Assembly (NCBI GenBank): GCA_003476445.1 | Contig: DMUF01000138.1 | Location: forward strand, 12,492-21,766 | Source of the DNA: Gammaproteobacteria bacterium | GTDB lineage: Bacteria; Pseudomonadota; Gammaproteobacteria; Pseudomonadales; Azotimanducaceae | Direction: 5' to 3' | Length of the DNA: 9,275 nucleotides | The notes under the pieces: generated by a model | Told to the model about the DNA's origin: nothing | The model's input: the letters and a program-made list of their open reading frames with translations, nothing else | Databases searched by the model: none | Program-made: the position numbers and the translations under genes | Part shown: positions 1 through 7,431 of the stretch, piece by piece | How the letters are laid out: each line of letters starts with the position of its first letter | Position numbering within the stretch: the stretch's first letter is position 1

Positions 1-1
1 G

Positions 2-2005
2 GAAATGCCGGACGACGCCGAGCGCGTGCTCGAGGAAGTGATCGTGCGCGCCGATGCCTCGCTTGCGGCCAGACTCGGAAATCTGGGTAGCCGAAGCACG
101 CTGGACGGAAGCGAGATTGCGGCCGTCGGCGGAACGCACGCGAGCGAGATCCTTGCCCGCGTGCCGGGCGTCTGGGTGCCGAGAGGATCCGGGCAGGAGC
201 ACCTCACCGCGATTCGCTCCCCGGTCTATGCCGGGCTCGGAGCATGCGGTGAATTTCTCTATCTCGAAGACGGCGTCCCGCTGCGGCCGGCCGGGTTCTG
301 CAACATCAACAATCTGTTCGAGCTCAATCTGGAGCAGGCCGGTGCCATCGAGGTGTGGCGCGGTCCTGCCAGCGCGCTGCTTGGCGGCAATGCCCTGCGC
401 GGAGCGATCAACGCGCTCACTCCGTCCCCCGAGACGCCGCGGCTGACGCTGGAAGGCGGTGGCTGGGATTTTTATCGCGCGGCTTTTGAAACCGCGCTCG
501 ATCTGGGCGAACAGCGCGTTTCCCTGGCTGCCAACGCCGTGGATACCGGCGGCTGGCGCGACCGCACCGGCTACGATCAGCAGAAACTCTCGCTTGCCCA
601 TGACCTTCGCGTGGGCGCCTTTGATGTGCGCAACACGCTCAATGTCACGCGGCTCAATCAGCAGACCGGTACCTTCGTCTCCGGCTTCGAGGCCTACAAG
701 GATCGTGACCTGAGCGAGACCAACGCGAGCCCGAATTCCTATCGCGACGCCTGGTCGGCGCGTCTCGCGAGCCACTGGTCAGCGGCCGGTGTTCGCATCA
801 CGCCGTACCTGCGGCGCTCGCACATGTCGTTCCTGCAGCACTTCATTCCTGGCGAGCCGTGGGAGAAGAATGGGCAAACCAGTGCCGGGGTGCTCGGCAG
901 CCGCAGTTGGGAAGGGGATGAGCTGCGGCTCGAACTCGGCGCCCAGGCGGAGTGGATGGAAGCGTTTATCGAGGAATTCCAGGAAGCGCCGCTCACCACC
1001 TCGAGCGCGTTCAACAACGCCGTGCGACCGGCGGGCGTGCACTATGACTTTCGTGTCGACGGGCGGCAGTTCGCTGGCTACTACGACGTGGTCTGGTCGC
1101 TGCGCGACGATCTCCGGCTGATCCACAGCGGCCGCGCCGAGACCTTGCGCTACGACTACGACAACCTCGCTGCCGATGGGAATTCCCGGGACGACGGAAC
1201 CCGCTGCGGGTTTGGCGGATGTCTCTACAACCGGCCGGCGGATCGTGAAGACAGCTTCAGTGATCTGTCCGGTCGGATTGGACTGGAGTGGGATGTATCG
1301 TCCGTTGCCACCGTCTATGGCGTCGTTGCGAGCGGCTTTCGTCCGCCTCAGGTCAACGAACTCTATCGACTGCAGCGGGGTCAGGATGTGGCGAATCTCG
1401 ATAGCGAGCGCATTCTCGCCGTCGAGATCGGCTATCGGCGTCCGGGATGGGAACTCGCCGCGTTCGCCGATGAGGCGCGCAATTTCATCTTTCGCGACGC
1501 TGCGGGGCTCAACGTGAGTGATGGGCGTACGCGCTCAAAAGGTATCGAGCTCAGCATTTTTCGCGCGCTTACCATCGCCGCCACGCAGCATGAGCTCGAG
1601 GCGAACGTGACCTGGGCGGAGCACACGTATGATTTCGATGGGGGTGCCACCGGCGGTGAGACCATCCGCAGCGGCGATTTCGTCGACACGGCGCCGCGCT
1701 GGCTTGGCAGCGCGCGCTGGCGTTTTTCGCCTACCGAACGAATCGAGAGCGAGCTCGAGTTTGTGCTGCAGGGCGAGCATTTCGTCAACGCCGACAATAC
1801 GGCGCGCTACGACGGGCATGAGCTCTTCAACTGGCGGCTGCGGTTGATGCTTGCCCCGAATACCGAGGTGTTTCTGCGCGTGGTCAATCTGCTCGATACA
1901 GAGTATGCCGAGCGTGCCGACTTCGCGGCTTTCGACCCGCTGCGCTATCGCTATTTCCCGGGCATGCCGCGCCACGGTTTCGTGGGTGTTACCCATGCCT
2001 GGTAA
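2..2005 (+). CDS. TonB-dependent outer-membrane receptor (5' end outside the window)
   Basis: Outer-membrane gated channel that would import a bound substrate (typically an iron chelate, haem, cobalamin or other scarce solute) using TonB-ExbBD energy. A TonB-box-like EEVIVRA stands at residues 10-16, counting from the ATG at 5. A plug domain follows (about 25-140, with the motif IEVWRGPASALLGG and then ALRGAINALTP). The rest is a beta-barrel (about 145-666) that ends in Trp, the usual terminal aromatic of outer-membrane barrels. No signal peptide is visible, the frame is open to the window edge, and no ribosome site precedes the ATG at 5, so the true start lies upstream and the gene is 5' partial. 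Four cysteines form two close pairs: C81/C99 in the plug and C401/C406 (RCGFGGC) in the barrel. The stop is 14 bases before ccmA, so it may be co-transcribed with the ccm genes. The family is certain from the motifs; the substrate cannot be told from sequence. Confidence 0.93.
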   Translation, partial: EMPDDAERVLEEVIVRADASLAARLGNLGSRSTLDGSEIAAVGGTHASEILARVPGVWVPRGSGQEHLTAIRSPVYAGLGACGEFLYLEDGVPLRPAGFCNINNLFELNLEQAGAIEVWRGPASALLGGNALRGAINALTPSPETPRLTLEGGGWDFYRAAFETALDLGEQRVSLAANAVDTGGWRDRTGYDQQKLSLAHDLRVGAFDVRNTLNVTRLNQQTGTFVSGFEAYKDRDLSETNASPNSYRDAWSARLASHWSAAGVRITPYLRRSHMSFLQHFIPGEPWEKNGQTSAGVLGSRSWEGDELRLELGAQAEWMEAFIEEFQEAPLTTSSAFNNAVRPAGVHYDFRVDGRQFAGYYDVVWSLRDDLRLIHSGRAETLRYDYDNLAADGNSRDDGTRCGFGGCLYNRPADREDSFSDLSGRIGLEWDVSSVATVYGVVASGFRPPQVNELYRLQRGQDVANLDSERILAVEIGYRRPGWELAAFADEARNFIFRDAAGLNVSDGRTRSKGIELSIFRALTIAATQHELEANVTWAEHTYDFDGGATGGETIRSGDFVDTAPRWLGSARWRFSPTERIESELEFVLQGEHFVNADNTARYDGHELFNWRLRLMLAPNTEVFLRVVNLLDTEYAERADFAAFDPLRYRYFPGMPRHGFVGVTHAW

Positions 2006-2019
2006 GGGCGAGATCACCC

Positions 2020-2682
2020 GTGCCGACTAAGTCCGGCAGCGCGGTCCTGCTTGCGCTGCGCGATCTCGGCTGCGTTCGCGATGGGCGCTGGCTGTTTCGG
2101 CACCTCTCGCTCGAACTTCCCGCGGGCGCTGCCCTGGAACTCACGGGTCCAAACGGCAGCGGCAAATCGACGCTGCTGCGAACGGTGGCCGGGCTGGACG
2201 AACCGCAGGCGGGCAGTGTGCGGTGCGCGCCTCACCTCTATCTCGGGCATCGTCCGGGGCTTAGCAGCCTGCTGACGGTGGCTGCGAATCTCCGTTGGTA
2301 TGCGGAACTGCAGGGGGTTGCGCCTGATCTCGAGCGGGTCTTGAACCGGGTAGGGCTTGCCGGCTACGCCGAGGTGGCGTGTCGGTCGCTCTCCGCCGGG
2401 CAGCTGCGTCGCGTCGCGCTTGCGCGACTCTGTCTGGGCGGTGCCTCGCTCTGGCTGCTTGACGAGCCGCTCACCGCGCTCGACGCGTCCGGTCAGGCGC
2501 TGGTGGCAGATCTCATTGCCGAGCACCTTGCGAGCGGTGGCGCCGCGGTGTGGTCGACGCACCAGCCGCTCGGCGTGGTGGGCGCTCGGCAACTAACGCT
2601 CGGTCCTGCGGTCGAAGTGGGAGTCGACAGCGAGGATGACATGACGCAGCCGTTGCCTCGGCTTGAAGAGACGCGCGCGTGA
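2020..2682 (+). CDS. ccmA: Cytochrome c maturation ABC transporter ATP-binding protein CcmA
   Basis: Cytoplasmic ATPase of the CcmABCD complex; ATP hydrolysis drives release of haem-loaded CcmE from CcmC/CcmD. The 220 residues carry Walker A GPNGSGKST (43-51), the CcmA-type signature LSAGQLRR (124-131), Walker B LWLLDEP (144-150) and the H-loop STHQP with His181. The CcmA hallmark YLGHRPGL lies at 74-81. Compared with E. coli CcmA as I remember it, about a dozen residues are missing between AGSV (64-67) and LYLGH (73-77), while the C-terminus carries an extra acidic tail. The Gln found after GH in E. coli is Arg here, and the usual Glu of 'ENL' is Ala (AANL). The GTG start at 2020 is chosen because it is the first usable codon after the receptor stop, with a weak AAGGG at 2004-2008. 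The stop overlaps ccmB by 4 bases (GTGA). Confidence 0.95.
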   Translation: MPTKSGSAVLLALRDLGCVRDGRWLFRHLSLELPAGAALELTGPNGSGKSTLLRTVAGLDEPQAGSVRCAPHLYLGHRPGLSSLLTVAANLRWYAELQGVAPDLERVLNRVGLAGYAEVACRSLSAGQLRRVALARLCLGGASLWLLDEPLTALDASGQALVADLIAEHLASGGAAVWSTHQPLGVVGARQLTLGPAVEVGVDSEDDMTQPLPRLEETRA

Positions 2683-3392
2683 CCGGTTTCGCCATGACAG
2701 CTCTGGCGCGGCCCGGTGCTGGTCGGGTTTTCGCAGCGCAGTTCCGACGCGAATGCGCCGTTGTCATCGCCGCGCCGGGCGAGGCGCTGCAGCCGCTCGC
2801 GTTTCTGTTCCTCGCGCTATCGCTCTTCGCCATTGGTGCCGGGGGTGACCCGAGGGTGTTGGCGGCCCAGGCCGGGGCTGTGCTCTGGGTGCTTGTGCTG
2901 CTCGCGACGCTGCTTGGTCTCGAAAGTCTGTTCCGTCGCGACTACGACGAGGGTGTGCTGGAGCAGCTGCTCCTGCTGGGACAACCGGTGTTCGTGCCGC
3001 TGCTGGCCAAGCTGGCCGTGCAGTGGCTGCTCTCCGGGTGTCTCATGGTGCTGCTCGCTCCGGCGCTTGCGCTCATGTTGTACCTGCCGGCTGACCAGAT
3101 CGGCATCACGATGCTCGTGCTGTTGGCGGGCAGTCCCGCGCTCACGCTGTTCGGCGCCGTCGCGGCCGCGCTCACCGTCGGACTGCGTCGCGGCGGCGTG
3201 CTGCTTGCACTGCTCGCGCTGCCGCTCTACGTACCGACGCTGGTGTTCGGCGCGGGTGCCATCAGCCTGGCCGGCGCGGGTTCGGATGTCACGGCGCAGG
3301 TATACTGGCTCCTCGCCATCAGCATGCTGGCGCTGACGGTTGCACCGTTTGGTGTGACGGCGGCGCTCAGGATCAGTCTGGAGCAGTCGTGA
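2679..3392 (+). CDS. ccmB: Haem exporter/release complex membrane protein CcmB
   Basis: Inner-membrane subunit that pairs with CcmA in the ABC-type complex acting on CcmC-CcmE-haem. The 237 residues form about six hydrophobic segments (near 37-53, 65-82, 104-136, 141-166, 172-198 and 207-231). CcmB hallmarks are the cytoplasmic LFRRDYDEGVLEQLLLL (84-100), where the ATPase is thought to dock, the motif LTVGLRRGGVLLALLALP (165-182), and a C-terminal TAALRISL. It is slightly longer than E. coli CcmB (about 220) because of the N-terminus. The GTG at 2679 overlaps the ccmA stop as GTGA and has a GAAGAG 8 bases upstream. An ATG at 2694, five codons in, is an alternative start but lacks a ribosome site. 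The stop overlaps the ccmC start by 4 bases. Confidence 0.95.
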   Translation: MTGFAMTALARPGAGRVFAAQFRRECAVVIAAPGEALQPLAFLFLALSLFAIGAGGDPRVLAAQAGAVLWVLVLLATLLGLESLFRRDYDEGVLEQLLLLGQPVFVPLLAKLAVQWLLSGCLMVLLAPALALMLYLPADQIGITMLVLLAGSPALTLFGAVAAALTVGLRRGGVLLALLALPLYVPTLVFGAGAISLAGAGSDVTAQVYWLLAISMLALTVAPFGVTAALRISLEQS

Positions 3393-4138
3393 CCCTCAAG
3401 GAACTCTGGCACCGCCTGGGCTCGCCGCGCTGGTTCTTCGGCTGGAGTGCGCCCCTGCGCACGGTCCTCGGGCTGGCTGCGCTCGTGCTGCTTGTCACCG
3501 GCACGGTGTGGGGGCTGGTTTTTGCCCCGGCGGATTACCAGCAGGGCAACAGCTTTCGCATCATCTATGTGCACGTGCCCAGTGCGATCGTCGCCCAGAG
3601 CGCGTACCTGCTTCTGGGCGCGGCGGGTGTCGTGCTCTTGGTGTGGCGCATGAAGCTCGCGGATATGGTGCTCGAAGCCGCGGTGCCCTTCGGCCTCTCG
3701 ATGACGGCGCTTGCGCTCTTCACCGGTGCCGCCTGGGGCAAGCCGACCTGGGGCGCCTGGTGGGTCTGGGATGCGCGCACCACGTCCATGCTGGTGCTGC
3801 TGTTTCTCTACGTCGCGCTGTATGCGCTGCGCCAGGCGATCCCGCGGCCCGAGAGCGCCGGTCGCGCGTGTGCGGTGCTTGCGGTCATCGGCGTAATCAA
3901 CATTCCGATCATCAAGTACTCGGTGGACTGGTGGCTGACCCTGCATCAGCCGGCGACATTCCGGCTGACGGAAGCGCCGGCCATGCCGCCCAGCATGTGG
4001 TTGCCACTGCTGTGCAATGTGTTGGGTGTCTATTGCCTGTTTGGCGCGACGCTCGTCAGCCGGCTCAGAGTCATCATTCTCGAGCGGGAACGCGGCACCG
4101 CATGGGTTCGCGAGTGGCTGCAGGAGGCGCGCCCGTGA
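3389..4138 (+). CDS. ccmC: Haem handling protein CcmC
   Basis: Inner-membrane haem-handling protein that presents haem in the periplasm and promotes its covalent attachment to CcmE. The 249 residues have six likely membrane segments (near 25-45, 63-85, 96-113, 131-148, 159-177 and 203-223). The tryptophan-rich WWD motif WGAWWVWDARTTS is at 121-133. The two flanking histidines that ligate haem iron in the family are present: His62 in IYVHVPSA and His186 in LHQPAT. These match positions 60 and 184 of E. coli CcmC, a shift of only two residues, so the protein looks functional. The GTG start overlaps the ccmB stop (GTGA), with GGAG at 3380-3383. The stop overlaps ccmD, again as GTGA. A 302-codon open frame crossing this gene in another frame (from 3508) is not a gene; only its end, from 4135, is coding. 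Confidence 0.97.
   Translation: MTLKELWHRLGSPRWFFGWSAPLRTVLGLAALVLLVTGTVWGLVFAPADYQQGNSFRIIYVHVPSAIVAQSAYLLLGAAGVVLLVWRMKLADMVLEAAVPFGLSMTALALFTGAAWGKPTWGAWWVWDARTTSMLVLLFLYVALYALRQAIPRPESAGRACAVLAVIGVINIPIIKYSVDWWLTLHQPATFRLTEAPAMPPSMWLPLLCNVLGVYCLFGATLVSRLRVIILERERGTAWVREWLQEARP
4122..4127 (+). promoter_or_regulatory. Strong Shine-Dalgarno site that fixes the ccmD start
   Basis: AGGAGG lies inside the last codons of ccmC, 7 bases before the GTG at 4135. It is the best ribosome site in the window and decides the start of the small ccmD gene, which sits in a frame that stays open from 3508. Confidence 0.85.
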
Positions 4139-4416
4139 CGCCTGAAGCGGTTGCAGAGCCGCACGGCATCGCTTTGCTTCTGCACTTTCTTGCGATGGGC
4201 GGTCATGCACTCTACGTCTGGCTGAGCTACGGCGCCGGGCTGCTCGTGGTGGTCTATCACGTCTGGTCCACGCGCCGGCGCGAGCGGGACTGGGTCAGGC
4301 AGGCGCGCGCGCAGGTGCAGCGCCGGTCTGTTGGCGGCGCTGGGCTCGCCGCGCACGCGCGGAATGATCAGGCAGCAATTGAGCACAAGCAGTCGGAAGG
4401 AGTGCGTCACGAATGA
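4135..4416 (+). CDS. ccmD: Haem exporter accessory membrane protein CcmD
   Basis: Small single-span inner-membrane protein that bridges CcmC with CcmA/CcmB and is needed to release holo-CcmE. My reading from GTG gives 93 residues. A short N-terminus contains the helix LLHFLAMGGHALYVWLSYG (15-33), a typical CcmD opening. The hydrophobic span AGLLVVVYHVW follows (34-44). Next comes the very basic stretch STRRRERDW (45-53) expected on the cytoplasmic side. Family members usually have roughly 45-75 residues, so the polar tail from about 65 to 93 is an extension. The start is supported by the AGGAGG 7 bases upstream and by the GTGA overlap with ccmC. The stop overlaps the ccmE start (ATGA). Identification rests on position, topology and the HALYVWLSY motif; the sequence family is weakly conserved. 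Confidence 0.9.
   Translation: MTPEAVAEPHGIALLLHFLAMGGHALYVWLSYGAGLLVVVYHVWSTRRRERDWVRQARAQVQRRSVGGAGLAAHARNDQAAIEHKQSEGVRHE
4397..4402 (+). promoter_or_regulatory. Shine-Dalgarno site for ccmE
   Basis: AAGGAG lies in the last codons of ccmD, 10 bases before the ATG at 4413. The ATG four bases further on (4417) is in a different frame, so 4413 is the start. Confidence 0.7.
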
Positions 4417-4940
4417 ATGCCACACGTCGAAATCGTTTGCTGGCCGTGTCGTTTCTCGTACTGGGCGCTGCGGTGACCGCGGCCTTCGTGCTGAAGGCGC
4501 TGAACGAGAACATCAACCTCTTCTACCCGCCTGACCAGGTGGTCGATGGCAGCGCACCGGTCGATACGCGCATTCGCGCCGGAGGCATGGTGGAAACGGG
4601 CAGCGTTCTGCGTACGGGCGGCGATCTGACCGTCCACTTCACCCTGACCGATCACGCGGGCAGCGCATTCGATGTCACCTATCAGGGCATCCTTCCCGAC
4701 CTGTTTCGCGAGGGGCAGGGCATCCTGGTGGCGGGCAAGCTGGGCGCTGACGGCGTCTTCGCGGCCGATGAAGTGCTTGCCAAGCACGACGAGAACTATA
4801 TGCCTCCGGAGCTCGCCAAGCTGAAAGGCATGCCCGGCACTGCGCCGCAGGGTGGTATGAACACGGAGCGTTCGATCATCGATCCCGCCGGCGCGGACGC
4901 AGTCCGCGGCAATGCGGTGCTCGAGGGGGGTGGAAGATGA
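4413..4940 (+). CDS. ccmE: Periplasmic haem chaperone CcmE
   Basis: Membrane-anchored haem chaperone that binds haem covalently through a histidine and hands it from CcmC to CcmF for attachment to apocytochrome c. The 175 residues have a short basic N-terminus (MNATRRNRLL), one membrane anchor (about 9-28) and a periplasmic OB-fold beta-barrel. The haem-binding motif VLAKHDENYMPPE spans 121-133, with His125 as the covalent haem ligand and Tyr129 as the conserved axial ligand; E. coli has these at 130 and 134. It is the common His-type CcmE, not the Cys variant of some archaea and sulfate reducers. After the motif comes a roughly 40-residue polar, Gly-rich tail, expected to be disordered. The start overlaps the ccmD stop by 4 bases and the end overlaps ccmF as ATGA. 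Confidence 0.97.
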   Translation: MNATRRNRLLAVSFLVLGAAVTAAFVLKALNENINLFYPPDQVVDGSAPVDTRIRAGGMVETGSVLRTGGDLTVHFTLTDHAGSAFDVTYQGILPDLFREGQGILVAGKLGADGVFAADEVLAKHDENYMPPELAKLKGMPGTAPQGGMNTERSIIDPAGADAVRGNAVLEGGGR

Positions 4941-6889
4941 ATCCGGAACTGGGTCAGATCGCCATTGCCCTCGCCTTCTGCCTGACCATCCTCACGGCCT
5001 GGTTCGGGCTCGCGGGCGCCGCGCAGCGTCGCGCCCGCTGGATGGAAGCCGTCGACGGGCTGTCGCTCGGTGTCTTCCTGCTCACCGGCTTTGCCTTTCT
5101 CGTCCTTGTGACGGCGTTTCTGGGGGATGATTTCACCGTTCGCTACGTGGCAGACAACAGCAACTCGGCGCTGCCCTGGTACTACAAAGTGAGCGCGGTG
5201 TGGGGGGCTCACGAAGGCTCGTTCCTGCTCTGGGTCTGGATCATGGCGGGCTGGACGCTCGCCGTCGCGCTGCGTTCACGGGATCTGCCGGACACCTTCC
5301 GTGCGCGCGTGCTGGGCGTGATGGGATTGCTCAACACCGGCTTCGTCGCCTTTCTGCTCTTCACCAGCAATCCGTTCCAGCGCCTGGTTCCGATGACGCC
5401 TTCGGACGGCGCCGATCTCAATCCGCTGCTGCAGGATTTCGGGCTCATCGTGCATCCGCCGATGCTGTACATGGGGTACGTCGGGTTCTCAGTAAGCTTT
5501 GCCTTCGCGCTGGCCGCCCTGCTTTCGGGGCGTATGGACAGCGCGTGGGCGCGCTGGTCCCGACCCTGGAGTAACGTGGCGTGGGCTTTCCTTACGCTCG
5601 GAATCGCGCTCGGCAGCTGGTGGGCGTACTACGAACTTGGCTGGGGCGGCTGGTGGTTCTGGGACCCGGTCGAGAACGCCTCGTTCATGCCCTGGCTTGC
5701 GGGCACGGCGCTGATCCATTCCCTCGCGGTCACAGAGAAACGCGGAACGTTCAAGGCCTGGACGCTGCTGCTTGCCATCACGACGTTCTCGCTCAGTCTG
5801 CTTGGTGCCTTCATCGTGCGATCCGGCGTGCTCACCTCCGTGCACGCGTTTGCGGTGGATCCCACCCGCGGCATGTTCATTCTTGCCTTTCTGGTCGTGG
5901 TCGTCGGCGGGTCACTTGCGCTCTACGCCAGCCGGGCGTCGATCATCGCGTCGCGGGTGCGCTACAGCCTGCTGAGTCGCGAAGCCTTTCTGCTCGTCAA
6001 CAACATCCTGTTCGTGGTGGCAATGGCGTTCGTGCTGTTGGGCACGCTGTATCCGCTTGCGTACGAGGCGGTCACGGGTGGTGACAAGATCTCGGTCGGG
6101 GTGCCGTATTTCAATGCCGGTTTCGTGCCGCTCATGCTGCTCGTCGCGCTTGCCCTGGGCGTGGTGCCGGCGCTGCAGTGGAAGCGCACGCCGCCCGAGC
6201 GTGTTTGGCATCACCTGCGACTCATGGCGCTCGCAAGCCTGGTGCTCGGGGTCGGCATCCCGCTCGTCGTGTTCGACGCGCTGCCCTGGCAGGCGCTTGC
6301 CGGGTTAACGCTCGCTGTTTGGGTGCTTGTCACGCATGTGGTTGATCTGGTCGCTCGGGCGCGGCTTGGGCTCGGTCGCGTTCCCGTTGCCTATTGGGGC
6401 ATGTGGCTCGGACACATCGGATTTGTGGTGACCGTCTTCGGCATCGCGCTCACCGCCGTGTTGTCGGTCGAGAAGGACCTGCGCATGGCGCCTGGTCAGA
6501 CCGAGAGCGTGGCGGGTCTTACCATCACCTTTGATGGAATCATCGGACGCGAGGGGCCCAACTTTGTCGCGGATCGCGGGCTCTTCGTTGTGGAGGAGCA
6601 GGGTCGTCGCTACACCCTGCATCCGGAAAAACGCCGGTATGCCGCTCGCGACATGGTGATGACCGAGGCAGCGATCGACGCCGGGTTCCTGCGCGATGTG
6701 TATGTGTCGCTTGGCGAGCCCGTAGGCGACGGCGCCTGGGCGGTGCGTCTGCAGGTCAAGCCCTTCGTGCGCTGGATCTGGTTTGGAGCCATCTTCATGA
6801 TGGTCGGCGGCGTTATTGCCATCGCCGACCGCCGCTACAAGCGGCTGCGGGCCGCCGCGCCCGCCGCGGTGGCAGGGGCGCGTGCATGA
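4937..6889 (+). CDS. ccmF: Cytochrome c haem lyase subunit CcmF
   Basis: Large polytopic inner-membrane protein at the core of the CcmFHI synthetase. It takes haem from CcmE and attaches it to the reduced CXXCH site of apocytochrome c. The 650 residues match the usual length (E. coli about 647). The WWD domain spans about 228-254, with the core GWGGWWFWDPVENASFMPW. Four histidines stand where the family keeps its haem ligands: His173 (IVHPPMLYMG) and His261 (LIHSLAV), taken as the ligands of the stable b-haem or WWD site, and His303 (SVHAFAVDP) and His493 (LGHIGFV). HEGSFLLWVW at 92-101 is another family signature. The last third holds a periplasmic domain (about 510-610), then a final membrane helix (611-630) and a basic tail. 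GAGGGGGG at 4923-4930 precedes the ATG, which overlaps the ccmE stop. The stop overlaps ccmG by 4 bases. Confidence 0.98.
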   Translation: MNPELGQIAIALAFCLTILTAWFGLAGAAQRRARWMEAVDGLSLGVFLLTGFAFLVLVTAFLGDDFTVRYVADNSNSALPWYYKVSAVWGAHEGSFLLWVWIMAGWTLAVALRSRDLPDTFRARVLGVMGLLNTGFVAFLLFTSNPFQRLVPMTPSDGADLNPLLQDFGLIVHPPMLYMGYVGFSVSFAFALAALLSGRMDSAWARWSRPWSNVAWAFLTLGIALGSWWAYYELGWGGWWFWDPVENASFMPWLAGTALIHSLAVTEKRGTFKAWTLLLAITTFSLSLLGAFIVRSGVLTSVHAFAVDPTRGMFILAFLVVVVGGSLALYASRASIIASRVRYSLLSREAFLLVNNILFVVAMAFVLLGTLYPLAYEAVTGGDKISVGVPYFNAGFVPLMLLVALALGVVPALQWKRTPPERVWHHLRLMALASLVLGVGIPLVVFDALPWQALAGLTLAVWVLVTHVVDLVARARLGLGRVPVAYWGMWLGHIGFVVTVFGIALTAVLSVEKDLRMAPGQTESVAGLTITFDGIIGREGPNFVADRGLFVVEEQGRRYTLHPEKRRYAARDMVMTEAAIDAGFLRDVYVSLGEPVGDGAWAVRLQVKPFVRWIWFGAIFMMVGGVIAIADRRYKRLRAAAPAAVAGARA

Positions 6890-7431
6890 GCCGCGCCAGT
6901 CTCTTCGTCCCGCTGGGGCTGTTCCTGCTCATCGTGGTCGTGGGTTTCGTTGGGTTTAGCCTGAACGATCCGCACAAGCTGCCGAGTGCCCTCATTGGCA
7001 AGCCGTTCCCGGAGTTCACGGCGCCGCGGCTGGGTGCGCCGGAAGAGCTGCTCGACCGGGCGGATCTGCTCGGAGAACCGGTGCTCGTGAATATCTGGGC
7101 TACCTGGTGCCCTACCTGCATGGCGGAGCACGGGGAGCTCCTGCGCATCGGTGCGGAGACGGGAATACGCATCGTGGGCGTCAACTACAAGGATGACCCG
7201 GCCAAGGCGCTCGACTGGCTGGTTCGGTTCGGAGATCCGTACGATATCGTGATCGAGGACCGGGATGGCTCGCTCGGTGTCGAACTTGGCGTCTACGGCG
7301 CGCCGGAGACCTTCCTCCTGGATGCAGATGGCACGGTGGTGCACAAGCATGTCGGTGACATCAACCCGCGCGTCTGGCGCGACGCCTTTGCTCCCCGGGT
7401 CGCCGCGCTGGCCGGCGAGGAATCCGAGTGA
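6886..7431 (+). CDS. ccmG: Thiol:disulfide interchange protein CcmG (DsbE)
   Basis: Membrane-tethered periplasmic thioredoxin-like reductase. It takes electrons from DsbD/CcdA and reduces the apocytochrome CXXCH cysteines, directly or through CcmH. The 181 residues start with a signal-anchor helix (about 6-25), then SALIGKPFPEF (34-44), the active site WCPTC with Cys75 and Cys78, the family stretch GVNYKDDPAKALDWL (98-112), and the cis-proline loop GVYGAPETF (135-143, Pro140). DINPRVW at 158-164 is also typical. The ATG start overlaps the ccmF stop (ATGA), with AGGGG at 6874-6878. The end meets ccmH within GTGATG. No dsbD or ccdA gene is in the window, so the electron donor must be encoded elsewhere. 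Confidence 0.97.
   Translation: MSRASLFVPLGLFLLIVVVGFVGFSLNDPHKLPSALIGKPFPEFTAPRLGAPEELLDRADLLGEPVLVNIWATWCPTCMAEHGELLRIGAETGIRIVGVNYKDDPAKALDWLVRFGDPYDIVIEDRDGSLGVELGVYGAPETFLLDADGTVVHKHVGDINPRVWRDAFAPRVAALAGEESE
7417..7422 (+). promoter_or_regulatory. Shine-Dalgarno site for ccmH
   Basis: GAGGAA lies 8 bases before the ATG at 7431 and 5 bases before the in-frame GTG at 7428. The spacing favours the ATG, but both starts are possible and differ by one residue. Confidence 0.6.

Noticed and set aside
5..7. ATG at 5 as the true start of the receptor gene.
   Set aside because: No ribosome site fits before it, the product would lack the signal peptide that every outer-membrane receptor needs, and the frame is open to the window edge. 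The gene must begin upstream.
2006..2019. A possible terminator or promoter between the receptor gene and ccmA.
   Set aside because: Fourteen bases hold only a 3-bp GGG/CCC match with no T-run, and there is no room for a promoter. Any promoter would have to lie inside the receptor gene, where I see no clear one.
3508..4134. A long open frame running through ccmC into ccmD (302 codons in total).
   Set aside because: It overlaps the clearly real ccmC in another frame, and its product here is Arg/Ala-rich shadow sequence. Only the part from the GTG at 4135 has a ribosome site and CcmD features.
3227..4210. Minus-strand open frame of 327 codons opposite ccmB and ccmC.
   Set aside because: It is rich in Arg, Gln, His and Pro with no domain or hydrophobic pattern, and it lies opposite two well-supported genes. 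It is a typical GC-rich antisense shadow.
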